Shown here: piece by piece, positions 36,434 to 45,420 of the stretch
Layout of the letters: each line of letters starts with the position of its first letter
Position numbering within the stretch: position 1 is the stretch's first letter
DNA from: Acetivibrio clariflavus DSM 19732
GTDB lineage: Bacteria > Bacillota > Clostridia > Acetivibrionales > Acetivibrionaceae
Direction of reading: 5' to 3'
Assembly: GCF_000237085.1 (NCBI RefSeq)
Contig: NC_016627.1
Coordinates: forward strand, 4,700,001-4,764,000
DNA length: 64,000 nt
Position numbers and translations under genes: made by a program
The notes under the pieces: model-generated
Databases searched by the model: none
What the model saw: the letters and a program-made list of their open reading frames with translations, nothing else
Told to the model about the DNA's origin: nothing

Positions 36434-37015
36434 CTATACATAGGTGTTAATTTTATTCTCATTAATATATTTAAATTGAATTGAGGCATACTGTTCCAAG
36501 AACACTCTTACTTGAGCCGGTGTAAAGTTTATCTTCAAATCCGCAGGGAAAAACCTGCTCTCCAAACCATTAACGAGCCCATCTGTGTCTTTTTCCATTT
36601 CAAAATCAACATCTCCCTCTATAACGGTAATTTTCGGGCCTACTTTAGGAATACAGTCAATGTTGAACTCATGCGTTTTGTAAAAATCCCTTTTGGAAAT
36701 TTCAGCAATAGCGTTTATGTTGTTTTCAATAGCAGCCAGAGTATCTCCGTCAACAACTGTTTTCCCAATGTACTCTAAGCATTTTTGCCTACCCTTTTGA
36801 GCTCCTTCCTTTACAATATCCATATTACTTTTTAATCCGGCACTGGCAAAAGCCTCGGATTGATCAATAATAACCTTTGGCATCTCTGTATCTATTTTTA
36901 TCAAAGCATGCTTTTGACGAAATTCCAGCCGTGCCGGCTCAGCCTTAAGCTCAAGCTTGGAAGGAATTTTTTCAATACCGATTCTTGCATGGGTTTGAGT
37001 TATATAGAGGGCCAT
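36434..37015 (-). CDS. DUF6470 family protein (YviE-like) of the flagellar operon
   Basis: A 193-aa protein of unknown function found between flgL and fliW, the same place as yviE in B. subtilis. The N-terminus (LYITQTHARIGIEKIPSKLE; IKIDTEMPKVIIDQSEAFAS) and C-terminal FFPADLKINFTPAQVRVFLE are the recognisable parts. No signal peptide. GGGTGAG lies upstream of the ATG. Probably linked to hook-associated protein or flagellin assembly, by position only. Confidence 0.85.
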   Translation of the reverse strand: MALYITQTHARIGIEKIPSKLELKAEPARLEFRQKHALIKIDTEMPKVIIDQSEAFASAGLKSNMDIVKEGAQKGRQKCLEYIGKTVVDGDTLAAIENNINAIAEISKRDFYKTHEFNIDCIPKVGPKITVIEGDVDFEMEKDTDGLVNGLESRFFPADLKINFTPAQVRVFLEQYASIQFKYINENKINTYV

Positions 37016-37053
37016 ATTAGCTCACCCGCTTTAAATTATTTTGGCTAACAGCC

Positions 37054-37962
37054 TCAGCGCAAAAAATCGATTAAGGAAGTTTGCATTATACTGGCTCCTG
37101 CTGACAAAGATGCTTTATATACATTTTCTTCATTTTTCAGAAGCATAATATTTTCTGCCTGATCCACATCTTCATTCTCACTCATAAGTGCAGTAAAATT
37201 GAGCAAGTCATTCTCAAGCCTGTCCTTAGTTAATTCTAAACGGTTATATCTGGCTCCGACGCTGGATCTTATCGCAAGCAAGTTATTTATGTCTTTGTCA
37301 AATTTTGTGAGACAGTCACTTATTAAATTTTTATCTCCTATTACAAGTGCATTTATAAAATCATTCATATTTTGTATAAGTTTAGCCGGATCCCCAGCCG
37401 TTGCATCGGTTCCGTCATTAAAAAGCTGACAGCCAACTACATTTACATTTATTTTGTCACTTATACCTATCTCATACATTATAGATTCAGAATTTGAAAC
37501 ATCTATCAAAAAGTTTCCATCGTCATCAAGAAGTTTTGTATCTGTCTTAAAACCTGAAAAAATATATCTGCCAGCATATGTTGCATTAGCAATTTGAATC
37601 AGTTGAACTTTCAGTTGTTCTATTTCATCTGCTATCTTTTTAGTATCTTCAGCAGTCGCAGTATCGCTGCTTCCCTGGACTGCCAATTCTCTTGCCCTTT
37701 GCAATATTTCTCCAACATTAGCCAGTGATGATTCGGTTATTTCCAGCCAGGACATAGCATCTTCAACATTTGTTTTATACTGATTTATCATAGACACATC
37801 AGTGCGAAGCTTCAGAGCTCTTGCCGCTACAACCGGATCATCGGAAGGAACCGAAATCTTCTTTCCCGTTGCCATCTTTCTCTGATAAGTTTCCAGTCTT
37901 GCCAGATTTCTCCCTATATTGCTTATCATATTGTTTATAATCATATTATTGGTTATTCTCAT
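37054..37962 (-). CDS. flgL: Flagellar hook-associated protein 3 FlgL
   Basis: A 302-aa hook-filament junction protein with flagellin-like ends: MRITNNMIINNMISNIGRNL, MATGKKISVPSDDPVVAARA, ARELAVQGSSDTATAEDTK, YIFSGFKTDTKL and the C-terminal MLKNEENVYKASL-like helix. TGGAGGG is upstream of the ATG. It follows flgK by 32 nt. Confidence 0.95.
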   Translation of the reverse strand: MRITNNMIINNMISNIGRNLARLETYQRKMATGKKISVPSDDPVVAARALKLRTDVSMINQYKTNVEDAMSWLEITESSLANVGEILQRARELAVQGSSDTATAEDTKKIADEIEQLKVQLIQIANATYAGRYIFSGFKTDTKLLDDDGNFLIDVSNSESIMYEIGISDKINVNVVGCQLFNDGTDATAGDPAKLIQNMNDFINALVIGDKNLISDCLTKFDKDINNLLAIRSSVGARYNRLELTKDRLENDLLNFTALMSENEDVDQAENIMLLKNEENVYKASLSAGASIMQTSLIDFLR

Positions 37963-37994
37963 ATTATCCCTCCAACTACTGTCCTTTCACCGTC

Positions 37995-39599
37995 TTATAA
38001 ACCTACTCTGTTAATAAGAATATCGTATATTTCTGCCATTGTATTAATCATTTGTGCAGCCGCACTATATGCTTGCTGCTGTTTTACCATATTAGACACT
38101 TCTTCATCCAGCGAAACTCCAGACTCGGACAATCGCCGATTATCAATCTGTTTTACGATTATTTCCTTATTAGCGGAAAATCTTTTGGCCTGTTGTGAAT
38201 TTACGCCTAATGTAGTTATAACAGATTTCATAAAATCTTCCGGTGCACCTTCCACAAACATTTGGTCGTTAATCCTAAATTTAATCAATGCACTTAAGTT
38301 TTCAATATTGCCAGCCTCACCGGGAGTACTAGACGTCGCTATTTTGTTAAAGTCTTCCAATATATCACTGCTGACAGCAAAGTTTTTGGCTGTTATTTTG
38401 CTGTATCTTGCTACAATATCCGGAATATCTGTTGCACCATTTATAAAATCATCACCGCTCATCGATTTATAATCTTCACCCAGCATGGTAAAAAATCTTA
38501 TTCCTGAAGATGCTGTCGCCCCAGCACCATATCCGTCCACATGACCCCTACCGTCTTCTGAAGGGTCTATTAAACCGTTATTATCCAAATCAATATAACC
38601 TTCATTAAAAGCCATAGCAAAAGTTTGGACAAACTGATTCAATTTTTTTATATAATTAGGTATTCCGTTGTAAAGCGGACTTCCATTTTCTCCGGCATTT
38701 CCATCCCTAACATCAAGATATCCTTTTAAAACTCCGCCTTTTATTTTTAATGTATTTCCGTCTTTCCAAACAACATCATAAAGATTGGGAACATCTTCTT
38801 CATTTAATTTGGTCTCTCGCTGTACGACTGTTAATTCACTGAAACTATAATGATCAATAAATGCCTTTCCACTAATGGTAATTACCAGCCGCGAATCAAT
38901 CTGACCGTTAGGGAGAGTTCCGACAACCACTTCACTTACATCAATATTTATTAATTTTGAAAGTTCGTCAATTAACAACGTTCTTTGGTCTCTGAGTTCA
39001 TTGGCAGTATTTCCATCCAATTCCATTGTATAAATCTGACGGTTTAATTGTTGAATCTGTGCACCAATGGAATTTATCCTTGCAACAGTTGTTTCAATCC
39101 TGTCATTAACATCCACTTGAAGGTTTTCCAGGCGTGTTGCCAAATCATTAAAATATCTGGCCAAGGTAACCCCTCTCTCTTTTACCAATGCTCTTATTGC
39201 TTCACTGGAAGGATCTTTGGCCAGCTCCTGAAGGGAATTGAAAAATTCGTCCATTATTTTGTTAAATCCGCTGTCAGAAGGCTCATTAAATGTAACTTCC
39301 AAATCGGATAAGAGAGCCTTTTTTGTCTCCCATTCCCCAAAATTCATGTTTTCACTCCAGTACATGGAATCAAGATATTCATCCCTAACTCTCTTAACTC
39401 CTATAACTTCAGAACCTGTACCTACCATGCCTGTACCGTTATACATACTCATAGGCCTTGATGCCTTTTGTACCGTCTGTTGGCGAGAATACCCAGGAGT
39501 ATTGACATTAGTTATATTATTGTTTATGACATCAAGATTCCTCTGCGCTGTGTACAATCCGCTAATTGCAACATTAAATCCAAAAAAACTCGACCTCAT
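37995..39599 (-). CDS. flgK: Flagellar hook-associated protein 1 FlgK (standard form)
   Basis: A 534-aa FlgK: the N-terminal rod/hook motif SGLYTAQRNLDVINNNITNV followed by NTPGYSRQQTV, the D1 helix part with RDQRTLLIDELSKLINIDVS, and the C-terminal VSLDEEVSNMVKQQQAYSAA. Normal length for the family. It lies 6 nt downstream of a second, VWA-containing flgK. The two share the ends but have different central domains. Confidence 0.95.
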   Translation of the reverse strand: MRSSFFGFNVAISGLYTAQRNLDVINNNITNVNTPGYSRQQTVQKASRPMSMYNGTGMVGTGSEVIGVKRVRDEYLDSMYWSENMNFGEWETKKALLSDLEVTFNEPSDSGFNKIMDEFFNSLQELAKDPSSEAIRALVKERGVTLARYFNDLATRLENLQVDVNDRIETTVARINSIGAQIQQLNRQIYTMELDGNTANELRDQRTLLIDELSKLINIDVSEVVVGTLPNGQIDSRLVITISGKAFIDHYSFSELTVVQRETKLNEEDVPNLYDVVWKDGNTLKIKGGVLKGYLDVRDGNAGENGSPLYNGIPNYIKKLNQFVQTFAMAFNEGYIDLDNNGLIDPSEDGRGHVDGYGAGATASSGIRFFTMLGEDYKSMSGDDFINGATDIPDIVARYSKITAKNFAVSSDILEDFNKIATSSTPGEAGNIENLSALIKFRINDQMFVEGAPEDFMKSVITTLGVNSQQAKRFSANKEIIVKQIDNRRLSESGVSLDEEVSNMVKQQQAYSAAAQMINTMAEIYDILINRVGL

Positions 39600-39605
39600 C
39601 GTTTA

Positions 39606-41651
39606 TCACCTGCCTACTAATCCCATTCTGGATATAATTGTATCTATCATCTCATCAATAACATTCAATGCTCTGGATGCTGCAGTATAGGAAAATTTGT
39701 ATTTAAGCATATTTGATACCTCTTCATCCATGGATACTCCCATAATGGCCTGCCTTTGAGAATCAGCGTAATTCACCAGTTTCCGCTGGCTTTCACTTAT
39801 ACCTGCCGCTTCAGATCCTCTATTACCAACATCAAGAATAATTAACTGGTAATATTCATCAATACTCAATATACCTTTCGCATCACTAAGACATTTATTA
39901 CCTCTCAAGTTTGCTATAGCCAAAGCAATAGTGTTATCACCGCTTGCTCCGCTTTTGGAGGCAACAATGTTGCTTAAATTTAAAATGATTTTGTCATTTA
40001 ATTTTATATTTCCCATTTCTAAAGGATAATCAGGATTAATGGCTACAAAAAAATCTTCTCCGGGAACTGATGGAGGACCAAGAGTTTTTCCGCTGGTATG
40101 TAAATAATTTACTTCCCTTACCAATACATTTACAAGGGCATTTATCCTTTTTCTCAAATCGGAAAGTATGCTTGAAGATTCCTCTACCATACTAATTTCT
40201 TTATTTATATCACTATTTATACTATTGCTTATATCAGTCATAAGAGCTTCAAAATCTGCTGAATTTATATCAAACAGACTTCCTGAAGTCCCGTCGCTAA
40301 TTACATTCCATCCGGCAATTCCCGCTGCTGTACCGGCATTGTAATACGAACTGTCTGTCACAATTGACATTTTTATGCTTTTATCCTTTAATGCAGATAC
40401 ATAATCATCAGCCGTTGACTCTGAGACACCCAAATCTCCTCCAGAAAACACAACTGCATATTTATTGGTTTCCGGGCTAAAATCGCCAATTGACTCTAAG
40501 TACGATACAACAGCACCGAAATCGCCTCCCGTATCAGATGTTGGAGTAAGGGACTTAACTGCATCCCTAAAATCTTCTGCATTACTGAAACTGTAGCTGG
40601 AAACTGCACTGCCGGAATAGGTTACAAGACGAAGATTATAATCTAATCCTCTTCTCTTTAATTCATTAATATATGTCTCTATAGAGTCCTGGACCTTGCT
40701 GAGATTATCTTTATTTGAATCAGATATATCCACCACAAAAGTAATATCAGCTTTAGTATTTGGAGTACCGTTTTCTATGCTTCCTCTAATACCCATTACT
40801 TCTCCTCTGGATTCCATTATCCCCTTTATAATTCCACTCTTTATCGGCACCTCAATTTCCGTACCCATAATCTTAGGGATATAAAACAAACCGGATTTAC
40901 TGCTTGTTTCGGCAACTAAACTAGTTTGCTTATCTTTTGTAACCAAAACATATCCACCTATTGTAATATCCAACTGGCCATCCTGCATCTCGTTGACTTC
41001 AATATTCGCCAGTTTAGACAATCGATCTACAAGTGCATTCCTTTGGTCACGATAGTCATTTGCATTATCTCCGTTTATTTCACACTTAAGTATTTCAGTG
41101 TTCAATGCTGCTATTTGCCTGGTAATGCTATTCAACTCATCTATTCTAACTTTTAGTTCCTGATTAAGATCATCCTGCAGTTTATCAATCTGTTTACCTA
41201 TATGATTAATTTGATCGACAAGAGCTTCTCCTCTCTGTACAACCAATGCCCTTACAGTAAGACTGCTAGGATCTTTTGATAATTCCTGCCAGGCATCCCA
41301 GAACTGATTCATAACTTCCTGAAGTCCTCGCTCCATTGGGTCTCCAAGTATATACTGTATATCCTCCAAAGTCTTATTCCGTGTTTCCCAATAACCCAAT
41401 GACGTATTTTCTCTTCTATAAATATTATCCAAGAACTGATGTCTAATTTGCCTTATATTTTGAATAGTAGCACCAAGGCCAATCTGATATCCCTGTGTAT
41501 TATAGTAGGAACTTGTTACAGATATCGCCTGTTGCCTAGCATAACCCTTTGTATTGACATTGGAAATATTATGTCCCGTTACTTCCAGAGCGCGTTCACT
41601 TACAGACATACCCGATCTTGCAATTTCAAAGCTGGCGAAACCTATTGCCAT
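39606..41651 (-). CDS. flgK: FlgK paralogue with an inserted von Willebrand A domain
   Basis: A 681-aa FlgK-type protein. Residues 1-295 and 490-681 are FlgK (ALEVTGHNISNVNTKGYARQ; YRDQRNALVDRLSKLANIEV; GVSMDEEVSNMLKYKFSYTA). Residues about 300-480 form a VWA-like domain: strand ADITFVVDISDS with a MIDAS DxSxS (Asp308, Ser310, Ser312), the amphipathic helix SKVQDSIETYINELKRRG, LRLVTYSG, TGGDFGAVVSYL and KYAVVFSGGD. VWA domains bind ligands through a metal ion. The insertion replaces the usual variable outer domain, so it should face outward at the hook-filament junction. AGGAGG precedes the ATG. Confidence 0.9.
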   Translation of the reverse strand: MAIGFASFEIARSGMSVSERALEVTGHNISNVNTKGYARQQAISVTSSYYNTQGYQIGLGATIQNIRQIRHQFLDNIYRRENTSLGYWETRNKTLEDIQYILGDPMERGLQEVMNQFWDAWQELSKDPSSLTVRALVVQRGEALVDQINHIGKQIDKLQDDLNQELKVRIDELNSITRQIAALNTEILKCEINGDNANDYRDQRNALVDRLSKLANIEVNEMQDGQLDITIGGYVLVTKDKQTSLVAETSSKSGLFYIPKIMGTEIEVPIKSGIIKGIMESRGEVMGIRGSIENGTPNTKADITFVVDISDSNKDNLSKVQDSIETYINELKRRGLDYNLRLVTYSGSAVSSYSFSNAEDFRDAVKSLTPTSDTGGDFGAVVSYLESIGDFSPETNKYAVVFSGGDLGVSESTADDYVSALKDKSIKMSIVTDSSYYNAGTAAGIAGWNVISDGTSGSLFDINSADFEALMTDISNSINSDINKEISMVEESSSILSDLRKRINALVNVLVREVNYLHTSGKTLGPPSVPGEDFFVAINPDYPLEMGNIKLNDKIILNLSNIVASKSGASGDNTIALAIANLRGNKCLSDAKGILSIDEYYQLIILDVGNRGSEAAGISESQRKLVNYADSQRQAIMGVSMDEEVSNMLKYKFSYTAASRALNVIDEMIDTIISRMGLVGR

Positions 41652-41706
41652 ACTACCGCCTCCTGATAAAAATCCTTAATCACATCAAGGATGTATTAAA
41701 GTAAAA

Positions 41707-42213
41707 TTATAGTTTCACATCAAAATAAGTCTTCTGAATTCCTTCATTTGTATTTCCAGATTTGCTGTAATTGTTATTTGCTTCCGGTATGCTTGACAAA
41801 AGATTTATCGAAAAATTTATATAATCAATGGAGTTTTGAATGAGTTTTGAGTTCAAATCATTGACGTTTTTTATTTCGTTAATAATATTCAATAGATTGT
41901 TTTTACAATTTTCCAGTCTTTGCGCGTTTTCGTTGTCAAGATATTTAGCAAGTTCGGATATAGTTATGTCTGAAACAGTATTATTCATACCAATATCATT
42001 TACTAAATGGTTAACAGCCTTTTCTCTCAAGGCTTCCAGTTTTCCTATATCTAAAACAAAAGTCTGCTCCACTTTTGTGATATTATCAAGTTCAGCTGTC
42101 TTTCCCTTTACTATTACATCGGTTTTGTCCCTGGATATTTTTAATAATTCCTCGTAAATTCCGATTTCACGCTCTAGAATACTAATTAACTCATCTATGT
42201 TCCGGCTGTTCAT
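41707..42213 (-). CDS. flgN: Flagellar export chaperone FlgN
   Basis: A 168-aa helical FlgN-type chaperone for the hook-associated proteins FlgK and FlgL. It shows the long N-terminal helix (ELISILEREIGIYEELLKIS), GKTAELDNITKVEQTFVLDI and the C-terminal SKLIQNSIDYINFSINLL. It lies directly between flgM and the two flgK genes, the usual place. GGGTGG is upstream of the ATG. Confidence 0.9.
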   Translation of the reverse strand: MNSRNIDELISILEREIGIYEELLKISRDKTDVIVKGKTAELDNITKVEQTFVLDIGKLEALREKAVNHLVNDIGMNNTVSDITISELAKYLDNENAQRLENCKNNLLNIINEIKNVNDLNSKLIQNSIDYINFSINLLSSIPEANNNYSKSGNTNEGIQKTYFDVKL

Positions 42214-42293
42214 AAAATTTCCACCCCGATATTAATAAATTTATTGCGGGAAAACTTGGATTAAATCCATGCCTCCCGCAGAAAATAAGTACT

Positions 42294-42581
42294 TTAAGTA
42301 TTTTTTTCCGTAATCGACTTCAAAATTTTGTCGGCTATGTCTGTCTCTTTTACCTGATACTCACCGGCTTCGTATTTCTCTCTCAACCTCTCTACCAGTT
42401 CACTTCTTATGTCCGGGGTATTTTTTAGTGCCTTCATTACCGTTTGAATATCTTTGGCCTCATTCGATATTGATACTACATCTTTCTTAGAGCTTACAGA
42501 GTCTACTTTATCCACCTTCCCTACGCTCTTCTGACTGCTGTAGATCCCCGAGACTTTCGGGATTTCCCCCCAAATTTTCAT
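42294..42581 (-). CDS. flgM: Anti-sigma-28 factor FlgM
   Basis: A 95-aa FlgM, which inhibits the flagellar sigma factor until it is exported through the finished hook. Marks: the N-terminal IWGEIPKVSGIYSSQK and the C-terminal sigma-binding part (VVSISNEAKDIQTVMKALKN; IRSELVERLREKYEAGEYQV). Alternative starts are the ATG at 42587 and GTG at 42590; the ribosome site is weak (AAAGTGAG). It is the first gene behind a candidate SigD promoter, giving the usual feedback loop. Confidence 0.92.
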   Translation of the reverse strand: MKIWGEIPKVSGIYSSQKSVGKVDKVDSVSSKKDVVSISNEAKDIQTVMKALKNTPDIRSELVERLREKYEAGEYQVKETDIADKILKSITEKNT

Positions 42582-42678
42582 ACACATCACTCACTTTCAA
42601 AAATTTTTATTTTATATAAAACACTTAAGTGTATTAAACTTTAATCATTAGTTTCTCCAATTCTTTCTTTCATTAATA

Positions 42679-42707
42679 ATATCGTCACACAAAATAAATT
42701 AATTAAC
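42679..42707 (-). promoter_or_regulatory. Candidate sigma-28 promoter of flgM
   Basis: On the minus strand GTTAAT (42702-42707) and ACGATAT (42679-42685) are 16 nt apart, resembling the element upstream of the flagellin genes. It lies about 95 nt before flgM. A 12-bp palindrome (42621-42632, centred on TTAA) sits between it and the gene. Confidence 0.45.
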
Positions 42708-42722
42708 ATATTTTAATAAAAA

Positions 42723-42748
42723 ATATCTATGACTTTAGTCATAGATAT
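42723..42748 (-). terminator. Terminator after yvyF
   Basis: A perfect 11-bp stem with a 4-nt loop (42738-42748 with 42723-42733) and a T-run on the minus strand. It lies 70 nt past the yvyF stop and separates it from the flgM unit. Confidence 0.75.
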
Positions 42749-42817
42749 CTTATAACAACGTTATTTATTCCGGCAATACTATTTCCCGATATAAAAATAT
42801 TATCCCACACAAAACTG

Positions 42818-43240
42818 TCACACATCATCTTTAGTAAGATATCTCATTCCTCTTGCTCTTTTTTCGGTAGTTTCATTAGTTCCCGAAGTACTCATTTGGT
42901 TTACTACTGATTTAATATCATTAGTAAACTCATTGGCACACTCTTTACAAAAACGCCCTGTTGATATGGACTTTCCACACTTTTCGCACTCCAAAAACAT
43001 ATTTCCGCTTTCTCCAACTATCTCTAAACGACCTTCTTTCAAGTACGTTTTTATTTGCTGTACACTGATTTCAAGGTCTTTCGACACATCATACAAAGAA
43101 GCTCCTGGATGCTCATAAAGGTATTCCTTTACTCGTTTAAAATTAACTTCATCCTGTTGTTTACAATCAGGACATATGGGAAGACCGCTAAGATAATTGA
43201 ATAACTTATTGCACCTTCTACAGTTTCTTATATCAGGCAT
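42818..43240 (-). CDS. yvyF: YvyF-type flagellar operon protein
   Basis: A 140-aa protein of the TIGR03826 type found upstream of flgM. An N-terminal zinc ribbon (NCRRCNKLF and CPDCKQQ), a central MerR-like helix-turn-helix (LYDVSKDLEISVQQIKTYLK) and a second zinc ribbon (CEKCGKSISTGRFCKEC). Probably a DNA-binding regulator; target unknown. The start at 43240 follows TGGAGG. It lies 70 nt after comFC as in the B. subtilis comF-yvyF-flgM order. Confidence 0.93.
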   Translation of the reverse strand: MPDIRNCRRCNKLFNYLSGLPICPDCKQQDEVNFKRVKEYLYEHPGASLYDVSKDLEISVQQIKTYLKEGRLEIVGESGNMFLECEKCGKSISTGRFCKECANEFTNDIKSVVNQMSTSGTNETTEKRARGMRYLTKDDV

Positions 43241-43310
43241 AAAGATACCTCCATCTCTAAAGGGCAAAACTACCCTTAATTTCGGACTAATTTCAAGAAC
43301 CCAACCTAAG

Positions 43311-43976
43311 CTAAAACTTTCTCCCGGTAGCTATTACAGTTGCTGTTATTCGACGTGCACCTGCATCCTTTAAAACTCTGCAGCATTCATTAAGAGTTGA
43401 TCCGGTCGTAAAAATGTCATCCACAACAAGTATAGATTTGCCTTTGATTGCGTTTACATCTGTTACCAAAAAAGCATCTTTGACATTTCTAAGTCTTTCA
43501 ACTCTGTTTAGAAGACTCTGGCTGTCAGTATTTTTTGTCCTGATAAGTATATTCTTACTTACTTCAATTCCAAGTAATTTACCCAATTGTTTAGCAATCA
43601 AGTACGACTGATTATACCCTCTTATTTGCTCTTTCTTTCGATGAAGGGGTACACTTATTATTAAATCGATTTCTTCCCAATCAGGCATTTCTTTAATACG
43701 ATTATAAATAAGCCTGGCAAAGGTTCTTCCAAAGGAAGGCTTGTTAAAAAATTTATATTTAATCAAAGCTTCCTTTATAATTCCGGAATACTCACATACA
43801 CATATAATATCGTCAAAATAGCTGTTTGATTTAATAAGGTTTAAATTTTTTTCGCTAAAGTAAGGTATATTTAAGCTGCAGCTCTCACAAATACAGATAC
43901 CTGTACCGTAATTCAATATTTTATTGCAAAATATACATTTAGGCGGAAATACAAGGTCAAGAATGCGTTCTAACAT
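43311..43976 (-). CDS. comFC: ComF family protein (ComFC-type phosphoribosyltransferase-like)
   Basis: A 221-aa protein with an N-terminal zinc ribbon (CIFCNKILNYGTGICICESC) and a PRTase-fold domain with PRPP-binding loop VVDDIFTTGSTL and the ISVPLHRKKEQIRGYNQS signature. In competent bacteria it helps DNA uptake; in others its role is unclear. No comFA is next to it. The spatial link comFC-yvyF-flgM is conserved from Bacillus. AGGTGG precedes the ATG. Confidence 0.92.
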   Translation of the reverse strand: MLERILDLVFPPKCIFCNKILNYGTGICICESCSLNIPYFSEKNLNLIKSNSYFDDIICVCEYSGIIKEALIKYKFFNKPSFGRTFARLIYNRIKEMPDWEEIDLIISVPLHRKKEQIRGYNQSYLIAKQLGKLLGIEVSKNILIRTKNTDSQSLLNRVERLRNVKDAFLVTDVNAIKGKSILVVDDIFTTGSTLNECCRVLKDAGARRITATVIATGRKF

Positions 43977-44041
43977 CAGATTCCACCTGCCTAAGTCAAA
44001 TATTAAAAATTTTAAAATGGTGGATTGGTAAATGACTATTC

Positions 44042-44851
44042 TTACTTATTTTTTAAATGAACATCAATTTGAGGATACGGAATTGATATATTATTTTCAT
44101 CAAAGCGTTTCTTAATCTCTTCGATAATATTATAATAGACCTCCCAATAGTCCTTGGAATTAACCCATACCCTTGCAATATAAATTACTGCATTATCTCC
44201 ATGTTCCGCCATTCTTACAAGAGGTTCCGGTTCTTTTAGTACAAGAGGTTGCTTGTTTATTACATCCTTTATAACCTCTATTACTTCACAACTGTTTGCC
44301 TCATAAGACACTCCGAATTTCATATCAACCCTTCTTGTAGGCTTCTTGGAATAATTTACTATAACCGAATTAGCCAAACTGCCATTAGGAATAAATATAA
44401 CTTTATTGTCGGGAGTAACAATTTCAGTTTGAAAAATCTTTATTGCCTGGACAGTTCCTGACTGCCCGCTTACCTCAATATAGTCGCCTACAGCAAAAGG
44501 CTTTGTTGTCAAAATTAAAACCCCTCCAGCAATATTGGATAATGACCCCTGAAGTGCAAGTCCAACGGCCAGCCCAGCCGATGCCAATACTGCTACAAAA
44601 GAAGAAGTTTCCACTCCCAAAATACTTACAACAGTCACAGCTAGAAATACTTTCAGCAAAGCATCAATTAGCGAAACCAGAAAAGGCTTTAAACTTGCAT
44701 CCATTTTGGATTTATAAACCAAAAGTTTTATTTTTTTAATTCCCCATCGGATAGCTATAATACCGACTATCAAAACTACAGCCGCAATAAATATTTTACT
44801 AATCCCCGGTATAAGTATTGTATGTATAAAATTTTCAAGATATCCTTGCAT
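44042..44851 (-). CDS. mscS: Small-conductance mechanosensitive channel MscS
   Basis: A 269-aa inner-membrane channel: three transmembrane helices, the pore-lining third helix rich in Gly/Ala (VAVLASAGLAVGLALQGSLS), the conserved NIAGGVLILTTKPFAVGDYI and the cytoplasmic beta/vestibule domain (VTPDNKVIFIPNGSLANSVI) ending in FDENNISIPYPQIDVH. The ATG at 44851 behind AAAAGGGG is chosen over upstream starts. It stands alone between comFC and the agrD region. Confidence 0.94.
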   Translation of the reverse strand: MQGYLENFIHTILIPGISKIFIAAVVLIVGIIAIRWGIKKIKLLVYKSKMDASLKPFLVSLIDALLKVFLAVTVVSILGVETSSFVAVLASAGLAVGLALQGSLSNIAGGVLILTTKPFAVGDYIEVSGQSGTVQAIKIFQTEIVTPDNKVIFIPNGSLANSVIVNYSKKPTRRVDMKFGVSYEANSCEVIEVIKDVINKQPLVLKEPEPLVRMAEHGDNAVIYIARVWVNSKDYWEVYYNIIEEIKKRFDENNISIPYPQIDVHLKNK

Positions 44852-45121
44852 AAATTCATCCCCTTTTCCCATTAAGCTTGCCAAATCAGTTTTTTAATAG
44901 ATAAACACACAATTATTAGATTTTACTAAAAATTCTCTATAACTATGCAATCACTACCAAATTCTATTTTATCATTACTAGGCATAAATATATAGAGGTT
45001 AAAATTTTACACAAAAACAAATTCTTTTTACTTCTGTTTTTCCATATCAATTTCATAACACATAATTTTTTTGAATTTTATGTAATTGGCATATATACAA
45101 AATCTTAATTCGAACAACATC
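44852..45121. other. AT-rich intergenic region upstream of mscS
   Basis: About 270 bp without a coding frame; it holds the mscS promoter and ends at the agrD terminator. No further structure recognised. Confidence 0.4.
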
Positions 45122-45148
45122 AAAAAAGCACCTTTTATACAAGGTGCT
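45122..45148 (-). terminator. Terminator downstream of agrD
   Basis: An 8-bp stem (45141-45148 with 45127-45134) with a 6-nt loop and a 6-nt T-run on the minus strand, about 70 nt past the agrD stop. Confidence 0.75.
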
Positions 45149-45215
45149 CATCAAACAAAATCAGAAAAATTGACAAACTGTTATTTTGCTATCTTTAATT
45201 TTGAACGGCTGGATG

Positions 45216-45338
45216 TTATTTATGTAGGGCTTTAGGTGCTTTAGGTTGATAAAAAATCAACCAGCTTGCAGTACTTGCAGACACCATCGATACAATTACC
45301 AGAACAGCTGAAATTACTCCCAAAACCTTTCCTTTCAT
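45216..45338 (-). CDS. agrD: AgrD-type cyclic lactone autoinducer peptide precursor
   Basis: A 40-aa peptide. The N-terminal part is an amphipathic/hydrophobic leader (MKGKVLGVISAVLVIVSMVS), followed by STASWLIFYQPKAP, which fits clostridial AgrD peptides (TASxxxxYQPxxP), and a charged C-terminal tail ALHK. In family members AgrB cuts the tail and closes the ring at a Cys or Ser; here no Cys is present, so Ser (STAS, residues 22-25) would be the ring residue. GGAG lies upstream of the ATG. It follows an AgrC-like receptor gene; no agrB lies in this window. Confidence 0.82.
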   Translation of the reverse strand: MKGKVLGVISAVLVIVSMVSASTASWLIFYQPKAPKALHK

Positions 45339-45420
45339 AATAACATCTCCTTTTTTTTTTATTTAATAGAGAGATGATAGTTGTTACTATACATTCTCCC
45401 TATCAGTGCTACTTTGGCTT

